A stretch of 16,215 bases of DNA from Micavibrio sp. UBA1672. GTDB taxonomy: Bacteria > Pseudomonadota > Alphaproteobacteria > Micavibrionales > Micavibrionaceae. The stretch covers positions 1-16,215 of the forward strand of contig DCKO01000050.1 in NCBI GenBank assembly GCA_002320665.1, in the 5' to 3' direction. Below the pieces are notes generated by a model. It did not search any database. It was not told the DNA's origin and saw nothing but the letters and a program-made list of their open reading frames with translations. This document shows, piece after piece, positions 7,762 to 15,194 of the stretch (positions are counted from its first letter, which is position 1; every line of letters starts with the position of its first letter). The position numbers were made by a program, and so were the translations under genes.

Positions 7762-8229
7762 ATGGCCAATAAAGATATTTACGCAAAACTAACCCAATTA
7801 GGCGGCGAGTCGAGTTTGCCGGAAAGCCCTGAAAAAGCAATTATTGAGCGTGTGGAAAACCCCAAGAAAGAGATGAACTATCTTGTACGTTTCACAGCCC
7901 CCGAATTTACCTCTATTTGCCCGATTACAGGCGCGCCCGACTTCGCCCATTTGATGATTGATTATGTGCCCAAAGACTGGCTGGTTGAAAGTAAATCCCT
8001 GAAGCTTTTTTTAGGATCATTTCGCAATCACGGTGCCTTCCACGAGGACTGTACGTGTTCCATCGCCAAGCGCTTAATTGATGAAATCGAGCCACTTTGG
8101 CTCCGTATTGGTGGATATTGGTACCCCAGAGGTGGCATCCCCATCGATATATTCTACCAAACCGGCAAACCCCCCGAAGATGTCTGGATCCCCGATCAGG
8201 GCGTCCCGCCATATAGGGGCAGAGGTTAA
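7762..8229 (+). CDS. queF: NADPH-dependent 7-cyano-7-deazaguanine (preQ0) reductase
   Basis: Reduces preQ0 to preQ1, the free base that Tgt inserts into tRNA. 155 residues, the short single-domain QueF type. The catalytic Cys53 sits in FTSICPITGAPD with Asp60 as general acid. The family motif ESKSLKLF (76-83) is followed by GSFRNHGAFHED with His94 and Glu95. A clean AGGA ribosome site lies 7 bases before the ATG. It completes the set D-E-C-F in this window; folE, tgt, queA and queG/queH are not here. Its product is the ligand of the riboswitch at the head of the operon. Confidence 0.97.
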   Translation: MANKDIYAKLTQLGGESSLPESPEKAIIERVENPKKEMNYLVRFTAPEFTSICPITGAPDFAHLMIDYVPKDWLVESKSLKLFLGSFRNHGAFHEDCTCSIAKRLIDEIEPLWLRIGGYWYPRGGIPIDIFYQTGKPPEDVWIPDQGVPPYRGRG

Positions 8230-8230
8230 A

Positions 8231-8494
8231 ATGATCGACGAAAAATATAAAGTTAGACGTTACATTGCAGAGTATTCAGAAGAAACTGAAGAGCTAATGG
8301 CAGAATATTACTTATCGGATTTTGATCTAGCAGCTTTTCAAAAAGAATTTTATGAGCCTGATCCCAAAAACCCTATGTTTAATTGTTACCCAATAACAGC
8401 TGATAATCTGTCATTTATTCGAAACTACATTGAAAATGAACCCGACTGGGATTTTGAGAATAAATCTTATTCTGTCGAAGCTTTTCAAGCTTGA
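8231..8494 (+). CDS. Small acidic protein after queF (possibly DUF7683-like)
   Basis: An 87-residue acidic protein starting one base after the queF stop. I chose the ATG at 8231 because AGAGG lies 5 bases before it; an upstream in-frame ATG at 8078 would lie deep inside queF and is unlikely. It begins with a KVRRYIAEYSEETEELMAEY segment, then has a DPKNPMFNCYPI stretch and an acidic C-terminus. The order 'RYI.E......LM.EY' then 'DPMY..YPI' reminds me of the DUF7683 family, but this is from memory and uncertain. No membrane segment, no metal site. Co-transcribed with queF; no known link to queuosine. Confidence 0.72.
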   Translation: MIDEKYKVRRYIAEYSEETEELMAEYYLSDFDLAAFQKEFYEPDPKNPMFNCYPITADNLSFIRNYIENEPDWDFENKSYSVEAFQA

Positions 8495-8500
8495 TTAAGT

Positions 8501-8599
8501 ATGAAAAAAATCTCGGTCATAATCCCCGCCTATAACGCCCAAGATTTCATTGATAGATCGGTGAAAAGTGTTCTGGGCGAGACGTACAGCGATGAGTAA
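8501..8599 (+). pseudogene. N-terminal stump of a family 2 glycosyltransferase
   Basis: ATG at 8501 opens 32 codons, MKKISVIIPAYNAQDFIDRS and on to SVKSVLGETYSDE, then TAA. This is the textbook first strand, nucleotide-binding loop and helix of a GT-A family 2 glycosyltransferase; in intact genes the next residues would be the 'EIIVVDDGSTD' strand. No frame downstream continues it before the stop codon of the minus-strand gene at 8628. There is no ribosome site before the ATG. It looks like a gene cut by a deletion or insertion with a breakpoint at about 8596. Confidence 0.7.
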
Positions 8600-8627
8600 C
8601 GACAGTCAAGCCGAACGATCAAAGCTA

Positions 8628-9839
8628 TTATTCAGGAAAAATGCGCTTCGCCAGATCAGCATCACGAAACGGGACATCTTCAACGACGTACGCTTCGGTG
8701 TCATACATAATATGGAAGAGGTGAGTTTGGTTGATCTCATCCTCCATCGCCAGATAAAGCGGATTACTGAGGATTTCAGCGCCCTTACCTTGCAGATAAG
8801 CACTCTTATCCGGCAGGCAGGATAAAATCTCGATATTCATCTTGGATGGTTTTTTATTGCCAAATGGATCTTGATAATCACTTTCTGCCAAAACATCATC
8901 CATGTAATCCAGCGCATCACGGTCACAATTTTTCACACGTACAAGGTTTTCAAACCACTGGCGAAAAGCCGCAAGCATCGCAATATGAAGCTCTTTACGC
9001 CCATAAAATTTATGATCCAGCCCTTGAGAAAACGCCAATGCCATATCTGTGATATCCGAGCCAATAATATGACGCCAGATAAAGGGATAGCCTTCTTTGC
9101 GAAGCTCCCACGCGACCATCAGTGAAATCACATCACAATCGGCGGCGCGTACACGCTCCATGATCACCACATGCTCGGGTGAATATTTATCGGCAAAACC
9201 GCCATGACGGGTTTCCTGCCAGATATCACGCAAAGCTTTGACCAAACTCACCAGAATTGTGTTTTTAAAATATTTCGACGCACATAGTGCAGAAGGCAGC
9301 ATAGAATGATTATCAAGAATAAGATGCTTTTCCGCCACATCAATCAGATATTCACCGCCGCTTAAATCTTCCAGTGTTATGCGCCAGTCTTTTTCCATCG
9401 CTTCTTGCACCATCACATAACCCGCATCACTATGAGTTAGAAGGTGCAACGCCCAGCGGATCACATCATTTTCGCAATAAAGATTGATATTCAGATCGTC
9501 CTTGGACAGATCAATGCGCTCACTTTGCTCGATCAGATCGAAAATATAATTTTCATCTTCCGGCGCATCGGTAGAAAACAAATAATCATTGGCTTCCACC
9601 TTTTCATCAGGCAGGGCAGTCTGCCCCAAGTCTTTACTCTTACGCGATTCCAACTCTAGTACTCCACCTGTGCACACCGGAAAACTAGTACCGGCGCGAA
9701 GGCTTGGTTTAACGTTTAGCGACCCAGTGGGAGATATGGATGATTTCTCCACCGGTAGAATTCTGTTTGACTGCTGTGCCTCTTGGGCCAGTGCGGTTTG
9801 GAAGAAGTTCGATGACTTTTGCGCTTTGTTCTTGCTCAT
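8628..9839 (-). CDS. DUF6782-like pseudo-metallopeptidase, paralogue A
   Basis: A 403-residue soluble protein. Start chosen at the ATG at 9839, with AGGA 8 bases upstream; a longer frame to 9908 has no such site. Residues 1-110 are Ser/Gln/acid-rich and probably disordered. From about 135 it aligns by eye with the upstream neighbour: KALRDIWQ (201-208), YSPEH (219-223), ERVRAADCD (228-236), VAWELRKEGYPFIW (242-255), then AFRQWF and NPLYLAMEDEINQTHLF. I recall a putative metallopeptidase family (DUF6782) with HELRHAWQ at the first of these places; here the His-Glu and second His are Lys, Ala and Asp, so zinc catalysis is not expected. Its first 131 bases overlap the end of paralogue B in another phase. 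Function unknown. Confidence 0.78.
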   Translation of the reverse strand: MSKNKAQKSSNFFQTALAQEAQQSNRILPVEKSSISPTGSLNVKPSLRAGTSFPVCTGGVLELESRKSKDLGQTALPDEKVEANDYLFSTDAPEDENYIFDLIEQSERIDLSKDDLNINLYCENDVIRWALHLLTHSDAGYVMVQEAMEKDWRITLEDLSGGEYLIDVAEKHLILDNHSMLPSALCASKYFKNTILVSLVKALRDIWQETRHGGFADKYSPEHVVIMERVRAADCDVISLMVAWELRKEGYPFIWRHIIGSDITDMALAFSQGLDHKFYGRKELHIAMLAAFRQWFENLVRVKNCDRDALDYMDDVLAESDYQDPFGNKKPSKMNIEILSCLPDKSAYLQGKGAEILSNPLYLAMEDEINQTHLFHIMYDTEAYVVEDVPFRDADLAKRIFPE

Positions 9840-11022
9840 GCTTTTTGTCCTGACTATGTGTCCCATATATATCATGACGAACGTCATGTGTGGATAAGTC
9901 AGAGTCATTTTGCAAATAGCGTTCCGTTTCTTTATAAGAGCGCTCGAACTTAATAAACCATAGGAAATTCGCGTTTGAACGATCGCGCACTTCCGTAAAA
10001 ATTGGATCTTCCATGATGGTCACAGCATGAATGGCAAGGTAATTTTTGCCGAAGGGCATCGTGCCCAAAGCGGCAATCAATTCCGCTGTGACAGATTTCG
10101 AAGATTCGATATTTTCGAAAACATAACCATTATAATCAGCCAGCATGGATTGAATGATCTCACGGTCCATCTGACGGCAACGCTCGGATAGGAACCAGCT
10201 TTCAAAAACTGCCGCAGCTGCCACGCCGTTATTAATTGTTCTGAAATCCATATAAGCTTCACGGGCAAAGCTGCGCGCCAGATCATTCATAGGAGAGTTT
10301 TCAACCCGCTCCCACACATCTCGTATGCCAGCCAACTGCAATTCCCAGGCAATTCTGATCACTGATACCACCAGATCCGCTTCTTGTGCGCGGTTGATCA
10401 AAATGGAATGCTCGGGCTGGAATGTCATTGGATTAATCAGCGCGCCATTTCTATGCTGCCAGTGGCGTCTCAGTTCGCGCGCATAAATCAAAACTTGTTC
10501 TTCTTTATCTAAAAACGGATTAATTGAAATCGTTTTGCTTTTACGATCATAAATGCCGGTTTCAATCTGGTTTGTTAAAATAACCCCAACCTCATGTTTT
10601 TCAGCCAAGTCAAGATAAGCCTGACCCAGACGGCTTTTAGCCATAATTTCTTTTAGCTCTACAATGCGAATATCTTTTTCCGCCGCACTCATGGAAAAAT
10701 CAGAGCAAATACTCTCGGCATTTTCTGCAAAAAGATTATATTGTTCCTCTAGGGATAGGGGAACGGAATGGGCAATTTGTTCCAAAGCCTCAATTTCTTT
10801 TTTCAAGGCTCTGATATCATCTTCACTAATACCCATTTCAGAAGAATCGAATAAAAGATCATCTTCATCTTCAAGATCATCTTCAAAATCCAGATAGAAA
10901 AATGGCTGGTCACTTATATATGTGCAGATAACCGGCTGCTCGATATTTAATGTATAGGCAACCGCACAGACTTTTTCTTCTGCGACATTACTTCCAGAAA
11001 ACTTTTCAAAGAAATCACTCAT
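9709..11022 (-). CDS. DUF6782-like pseudo-metallopeptidase, paralogue B
   Basis: A 437-residue soluble protein counted from the ATG at 11022; a TTG at 11031 is the alternative, and neither has a good ribosome site. Residues 41-75 are extremely acidic (FEDDLEDEDDLLFDSSE). The conserved domain starts near 128: a GIYDRKSKTISINP strand, RELRRHWQ (182-189), FQPEH (201-205), NRAQEADLVVS (210-220), IAWELQLAGIRDVW (224-237), AVFESWF, LGTMPFGKNYL and DPIFTEVRDRSNANFL. The spacing matches paralogue A throughout. RELRRHWQ sits where HELRHAWQ would be in an active relative: Glu is kept but both zinc histidines are Arg. The last 43 residues are coded in DNA also used by paralogue A. Likely a pseudoenzyme or binding protein; role unknown. 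Confidence 0.78.
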   Translation of the reverse strand: MSDFFEKFSGSNVAEEKVCAVAYTLNIEQPVICTYISDQPFFYLDFEDDLEDEDDLLFDSSEMGISEDDIRALKKEIEALEQIAHSVPLSLEEQYNLFAENAESICSDFSMSAAEKDIRIVELKEIMAKSRLGQAYLDLAEKHEVGVILTNQIETGIYDRKSKTISINPFLDKEEQVLIYARELRRHWQHRNGALINPMTFQPEHSILINRAQEADLVVSVIRIAWELQLAGIRDVWERVENSPMNDLARSFAREAYMDFRTINNGVAAAAVFESWFLSERCRQMDREIIQSMLADYNGYVFENIESSKSVTAELIAALGTMPFGKNYLAIHAVTIMEDPIFTEVRDRSNANFLWFIKFERSYKETERYLQNDSDLSTHDVRHDIYGTHSQDKKHEQEQSAKVIELLPNRTGPRGTAVKQNSTGGEIIHISHWVAKR

Positions 11023-11212
11023 TTCGACCAAACCATAATAAGAATAAGAAATACCGCCCCTTAACTCGCGATATGTCCCTATTATGCGCAGAGAGTTATT
11101 AACGCTTTCTTTCTAAAAACAGCAAAAAAGCACTTTTTTCGAAAAAAATTTGGAAAAATTCTTCGTTTCCTAACAAAGGGTTAAGAGACTATGAAGGAAG
11201 ACTTAAGAAAAG

Positions 11213-11962
11213 TCATAGATACTCGGGAATCGGCTCTTGCACTTTATCTTGTCGTAAAACAGGCCTATTATCAGAAAATATAGATTTGGCAAAATCCGGT
11301 AAAAGCTCTTCATTCTGAATTCTATAAGCTATGCGTAAACTTTGCAAAGCATTAAGTTCAACGAACCCGCCTGATAAAAGCTCTTGCTCCTGCTGATGAA
11401 ATCCCAAAGCACGACCATGCATTTGTCTAATTAATTGCTTATGGGGGATATCCGGTAATATATCAGTTTCTAGTCTCTCAGGTAAATTTTTTACTTCACT
11501 CATTTTCTCGCTAGTTACATTCCCCGGCCTATACGCATTGACGGCATAAGCCATAAATAAAGTCTGATAGAAACTTCTTTTCTCGGCTTTTTGCTCATCT
11601 GATAAATCTGCTTGATTAATACGATGAAAATCCTCGTTTAATACTTGTGGTATAAAATTTGACGTTAATTCATTTTCTTTAATACCACTGATTTGGGATT
11701 GTAACTGTCTCCATTTACCCAAAGCATTATAACAAACACTAAGCTCTTCAAAGCTCAAAGGATTATAAAGCGCATAACTTCTGACTGTATCTAAAACCTG
11801 CTCTGCTTGTTCTTCATTGCCTAAACATTCAGTGTTCATACTTAGTCTGGCACATTCAGACCATGTCTTTAACAAATCAACTGGATCACAGATTTCGGGC
11901 TCGATATATGGAACATCGACCTTCTTACCTTTTGTAAACAAACCTAAAAATCTAGATATCAT
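11213..11962 (-). CDS. Uncharacterised 249-residue soluble protein
   Basis: I do not recognise this protein. It is predicted mostly helical, with no membrane segment or signal peptide: a basic start (MISRFLGLFTKGKK), then helices rich in Glu, Gln and Leu, including PLSFEELSVCYNALGKWRQL near residues 73-92 and a C-terminal helical run with GGFVELNALQSLRIAY. It lies 190 bases upstream of paralogue B on the same strand and is AT-rich. A promoter with a perfect -35 box sits almost on top of its ATG at 11962, and no Shine-Dalgarno is visible, so it may be translated from a nearly leaderless mRNA. A link to the pseudo-metallopeptidase genes is suggested only by orientation. Confidence 0.72.
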   Translation of the reverse strand: MISRFLGLFTKGKKVDVPYIEPEICDPVDLLKTWSECARLSMNTECLGNEEQAEQVLDTVRSYALYNPLSFEELSVCYNALGKWRQLQSQISGIKENELTSNFIPQVLNEDFHRINQADLSDEQKAEKRSFYQTLFMAYAVNAYRPGNVTSEKMSEVKNLPERLETDILPDIPHKQLIRQMHGRALGFHQQEQELLSGGFVELNALQSLRIAYRIQNEELLPDFAKSIFSDNRPVLRQDKVQEPIPEYL

Positions 11963-11970
11963 GAAACATT

Positions 11971-11998
11971 TTTATGAAAAATATACTGTCTTTGTCAA
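11971..11998 (-). promoter_or_regulatory. Probable promoter with consensus -35, near-leaderless
   Basis: On the minus strand a perfect TTGACA (plus-strand 11993-11998) is followed after 16 bases by CATAAA (11971-11976), or after 18 bases by TAAAAA. Predicted initiation near 11964 would leave only a few bases before the ATG at 11962. Confidence 0.5.
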
Positions 11999-12010
11999 GA
12001 AATACTACTT

Positions 12011-12631
12011 CTAATTGCCAAGAACAGAATCAATAACAGGCACGTCATTAATTAAAATCTCGTGATCGGACATGGTAATCTTGCCATTTGGCTCAACAAA
12101 GACCATGGTTTTAAAGATCGTATCATTCAAATTCATAAAAGCTTCCAGCTTAAAAACACCATCACTTCTTTTTTCTATTATTTTCAATGGCTTAAGTGTA
12201 GAATTCAACGCTATACGCACCTCATCAGGCGGCTCGTCACGCCATTTAATCGCATCTGCATTCTCACAAACGATAAAACGCCCGTGACGCCCTTTTACAT
12301 GCGCATAGAAAAACCGGACATAATCAAAGATATTATCTTCACTTAACTTTATAGGCGCTTTCTGGTTCAGATCGTAAATCGTCTTATACGTCCAATCCAA
12401 CAGCGTAAATTCCATTGTATCTTTCTTTTGAAAAGCATAACGCTGGAGCGGCGGCGAGGTCGCATGATCTGAAATATCCAAAAAACGGTAATCCTTATAA
12501 AAGGGCACATCAATCGATAAGATTGTCGTTTCAATCGGATCAAATAAACTACCCTCTACATGTTTGTTGATCTCGTCTATAATAGAGGCGACTTCATCAA
12601 GTTCCAGCTTTGTGTAGGATTCATCAAACAT
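12011..12631 (-). CDS. Uncharacterised 206-residue protein
   Basis: A soluble alpha/beta protein with no family name that I can give. Start taken at the ATG at 12631; a longer frame to 12760 would run into the divergent neighbour's coding start and looks non-coding. Visible landmarks: VPFYKDYRFLDISD (42-55), a helix with LSEDNIFDYVRFFYAHVKGR (96-115) followed by the strand GRFIVCENADAI, and a C-terminal sheet with FVEPNGKITM. I recall uncharacterised alphaproteobacterial proteins with a similar 'vlDYLRFFc.fv.G..GpF.i.E' core, so it is probably a conserved family rather than an orphan, but I cannot confirm this. It is divergent from the hemE operon across 78 bases. Confidence 0.75.
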   Translation of the reverse strand: MFDESYTKLELDEVASIIDEINKHVEGSLFDPIETTILSIDVPFYKDYRFLDISDHATSPPLQRYAFQKKDTMEFTLLDWTYKTIYDLNQKAPIKLSEDNIFDYVRFFYAHVKGRHGRFIVCENADAIKWRDEPPDEVRIALNSTLKPLKIIEKRSDGVFKLEAFMNLNDTIFKTMVFVEPNGKITMSDHEILINDVPVIDSVLGN

Positions 12632-12709
12632 GGTATTTTCTTTTGGATAAGCAGCGATTCGCTTTAAGTGAGGGGTTAAACACAAGTTGATTATGATATT
12701 GGAGACTTT

Positions 12710-13051
12710 ATGTCTAAAAATCAAGAGCCAGCATCGGGAAAACTCTGTGAACGAATCCAAGCCCCGTTTTTGTATAACTCATGGGATGAAGTTACCCCAT
12801 ATTTATCCAACTCCAATAATGATGAGTCTTCCCATGGCAAAAATAAATCTTACGACAAATATAACAATCTGGACGAATCATTCCGAATCGATATGAATAC
12901 AATGATAGGGGGCTTTTATAAAATTGTGCAAAACTTCGGGCATAAGTTTAATCCCCGATTCACACAGGCACTACTATCTAAAAAAACCTTTTTAAAAATA
13001 CTTTTTATTTTTATTTTAGGAGCTATGTTTAGACCCGTCATGAAAGATTAA
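12710..13051 (+). CDS. Small single-pass membrane protein upstream of hemE
   Basis: A 113-residue protein, not recognised. GGAG lies about 5 bases before the ATG, which supports the start. Residues 1-90 are polar, with an Asn/Ser/Lys-rich stretch (33-55), and one hydrophobic segment (about 92-109, FLKILFIFILGAMF) lies near the C-terminus, as in a tail-anchored protein. It ends 16 bases before hemE and likely shares its transcript. AT-rich compared with hemE. No link to haem synthesis can be shown. Confidence 0.68.
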   Translation: MSKNQEPASGKLCERIQAPFLYNSWDEVTPYLSNSNNDESSHGKNKSYDKYNNLDESFRIDMNTMIGGFYKIVQNFGHKFNPRFTQALLSKKTFLKILFIFILGAMFRPVMKD

Positions 13052-13067
13052 CGAGATAAGAAAAAAT

Positions 13068-14114
13068 ATGCTCTCAACAGGTAAACCATTTCTGGATGCA
13101 TTATCCGGTAAAACCCACACTAGGCCGCCCTTTTGGTTTATGCGCCAAGCAGGCCGCTATTTACCGGAATACAGGGAATTACGCGAAAAGGCAGGCGGAT
13201 TTCTGCAAATGGCCTATAACCCGCAAACTGCTTGCGAGATCACCATGCAGCCCATCCGGCGCTTTGAAATGGACGCCGCCATCATCTTTTCCGATATCCT
13301 GACCATCCCGCACGCTCTGGGGCAATCTTTGGAATTCATGCAAGGGGAAGGGCCGAAACTTGATGCACTCAACGAACCGGCAGATCTGTCGAAGTTGAAT
13401 TTTTCCAAATTCGATTCTCATCTTGCCCCTGTCTACGAAGCTTTACGCCAAACCAAATCCGCGCTTCAGACCGAAGGATATAAATCTACCGTTCTGATCG
13501 GTTTTGCCGGAAGCCCATGGACCGTTGCAACCTACATGGTCGAAGGCGGATCCTCGAAAGATTTTTTCAAAACCAAAGGATTTGCACTGACACACGAAAA
13601 AGCCTTCAAGCAGCTGATCGATATTCTGGTCGAAGCCACAGCCAGTTATCTCATCAATCAAATCTCTGCTGGCGCGGAATGTGTACAGCTTTTCGATAGC
13701 TGGGCAGGGGCGCTGGACAGCAACTCCTTCAAAAAATGGGTAATCAAACCAACCAGGCAGATCGTTGATCTGGTCAAGGATTCTCATCCCGATGTGCCAA
13801 TCATTGGCTTTCCAAGGCTCGCAGGCACAAATTATCTGGATTACGTTCAGGAAACGGGCATACAAGGCGTAGGCCTTGATCATCAAGTTAATTTAAAATG
13901 GGCGGCGCGAACGCTCCAACCTATTGCCACCGTGCAAGGAAACCTCGATCCGGCCTTTTTGGTGGCTGGCGGTGATCCGATGATCATGGCAGCCGAAGAA
14001 ATTATCGGCACGCTGGGGCAGGGACCATTCATTTTCAATCTGGGCCATGGTATCAACAAGGATACACCTGTGGAACATGTTGAAAAACTCGTGGAATTCA
14101 TCAAGGGGCATTAA
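13068..14114 (+). CDS. hemE: Uroporphyrinogen III decarboxylase
   Basis: Removes four carboxyl groups from uroporphyrinogen III to give coproporphyrinogen III in the cytoplasm; needs no cofactor. 348 residues, normal length. Both family signatures are present: PPFWFMRQAGRYLPEYR (20-36) with substrate-binding Arg26 and Arg30, and GFAGSPWTVATYMVEGG (145-161) with Tyr156. The catalytic Asp76 is in FSDIL, and His328 is in NLGHGI near the C-terminus. The ribosome site is poor (GAG about 13 bases upstream). hemH begins 3 bases after the stop. Confidence 0.97.
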   Translation: MLSTGKPFLDALSGKTHTRPPFWFMRQAGRYLPEYRELREKAGGFLQMAYNPQTACEITMQPIRRFEMDAAIIFSDILTIPHALGQSLEFMQGEGPKLDALNEPADLSKLNFSKFDSHLAPVYEALRQTKSALQTEGYKSTVLIGFAGSPWTVATYMVEGGSSKDFFKTKGFALTHEKAFKQLIDILVEATASYLINQISAGAECVQLFDSWAGALDSNSFKKWVIKPTRQIVDLVKDSHPDVPIIGFPRLAGTNYLDYVQETGIQGVGLDHQVNLKWAARTLQPIATVQGNLDPAFLVAGGDPMIMAAEEIIGTLGQGPFIFNLGHGINKDTPVEHVEKLVEFIKGH

Positions 14115-14117
14115 AAA

Positions 14118-15194
14118 ATGAGCAAAAAAGTTGCTGTCGTTTTATTCAATCTCGGCGGGCCGGATTCCAAAAATGCAATTGCGCCTTTCCTGATGAATTT
14201 TTTCATGGATAAAAACATCATCAATTTGCCGATCCCGCTGCGCTGTTTTGTAGCTAAAATGATCAGTATGAAACGCTCTAAACGTGAGGCAGGAGACTCA
14301 TACGGTGAGCTTGGCGATAAATCACCTTTGCTGGAAAACTCACAAGCTCAGGCTCAAGCCTTGGAAAAACAACTCAATGCCGATAAAAGCGGCAAGACGT
14401 ACAAGGTATTGATCTCCATGCGCTACTGGCATCCCATGGCACCGCAAGTCGTACGAGAGGTGCGCGACTGGCAAGCCGACAAAGTCATCCTCTTGCCGCT
14501 CTACCCGCAATTTTCTACGACCACAACATGGTCATCTCTGGAAAACTGGCAAAAGGCTCTGCACATCGCCGATTACAAACCTGAAACTTCAATGATTTGC
14601 TGCTACCCCGAGGATGATGGTTTTATCGAGGCTTCCGCGGATAATATCGCCAGGACGTACAGCCAAGCCTTAGACGATGGACAAAAACCGGAAGATATCC
14701 GCATTTTGTTTTCTGCGCACGGCCTGCCGGAAAAAGTTGTCAAAGGCGGAGACCCTTACCAATGGCAATGCGAACGTACATCGGCAAAAATCGCTGCCTT
14801 GCTGAAGGTAAAACTGGGCACTGAAAATCTCGACTGGCAAAATTGCTACCAAAGCCGCGTCGGGCCAATGAAATGGATCGGCCCGTCAACCGAAGAAGCC
14901 TTGGATCAAGCCATAGAGCAGGGCAAGTCTGTTCTCATTTATCCGCATGCCTTCACACAAGAACACGTGGAAACTCTGGTCGAGCTGGATATTGAATATA
15001 AGGAAATCGCCGAAAAGAAAGGGATTAAGGGCTATTACAGAGCTGAAACCGTCGGAACACATGAGACGTACATCACAGCGCTGAAAGACCTCGTGCTCTC
15101 TCATCTCGATAAAACATCGATTGAATCCAATACAGGCGAATGCCTCTGCCCGAATGAGTTTAATCGATGCTGTATGCGCATGGGATCACTATGA
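14118..15194 (+). CDS. hemH: Ferrochelatase (protoporphyrin/coproporphyrin)
   Basis: Inserts ferrous iron into the porphyrin, normally as a peripheral inner-membrane enzyme. 358 residues. N-terminal VVLFNLGGPDS (7-17); catalytic His201 in LFSAHGLPEKVVKGGDPY; YQSRVGPMKWIGPSTEE (244-260); catalytic Glu285 in EHVETLVELD. The C-terminal tail carries four cysteines, Cys342, Cys344, Cys351 and Cys352, on an extension beyond the core; many alphaproteobacterial ferrochelatases bind a [2Fe-2S] cluster with such tail cysteines, though the spacing here should be compared. GGGG lies about 10 bases before the ATG, at the end of hemE. The stop overlaps the next gene by ATGA. Confidence 0.97.
   Translation: MSKKVAVVLFNLGGPDSKNAIAPFLMNFFMDKNIINLPIPLRCFVAKMISMKRSKREAGDSYGELGDKSPLLENSQAQAQALEKQLNADKSGKTYKVLISMRYWHPMAPQVVREVRDWQADKVILLPLYPQFSTTTTWSSLENWQKALHIADYKPETSMICCYPEDDGFIEASADNIARTYSQALDDGQKPEDIRILFSAHGLPEKVVKGGDPYQWQCERTSAKIAALLKVKLGTENLDWQNCYQSRVGPMKWIGPSTEEALDQAIEQGKSVLIYPHAFTQEHVETLVELDIEYKEIAEKKGIKGYYRAETVGTHETYITALKDLVLSHLDKTSIESNTGECLCPNEFNRCCMRMGSL

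Noticed and set aside
8478..8492. AAGCTT-TTC-AAGCTT hairpin at the end of the que operon as a terminator
   Set aside because: Only six pairs, mostly A-T, no T-run after it, and it lies inside the coding end of the 87-residue gene.
9840..9908. Longer start for paralogue A
   Set aside because: The ATG at 9839 has a good AGGA site; the longer form would deepen an already unusual overlap and adds a segment unlike the protein's N-terminus.
11019..11036. Five-codon leader ORF (MVWSK) overlapping the start of paralogue B by ATGA
   Set aside because: No ribosome site before it and too short to judge.
11120..11160. A/T-rich hairpins with T-runs on the minus strand after the 249-residue gene
   Set aside because: Stems such as AAAAAA-GTGC-TTTTTT lack G-C pairs; they could be chance in an AT-rich gap, so not called as a terminator.
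12632..12760. Longer start for the 206-residue gene
   Set aside because: It would cross the divergent promoter region and overlap the start of the next gene; the extension looks untranslated.
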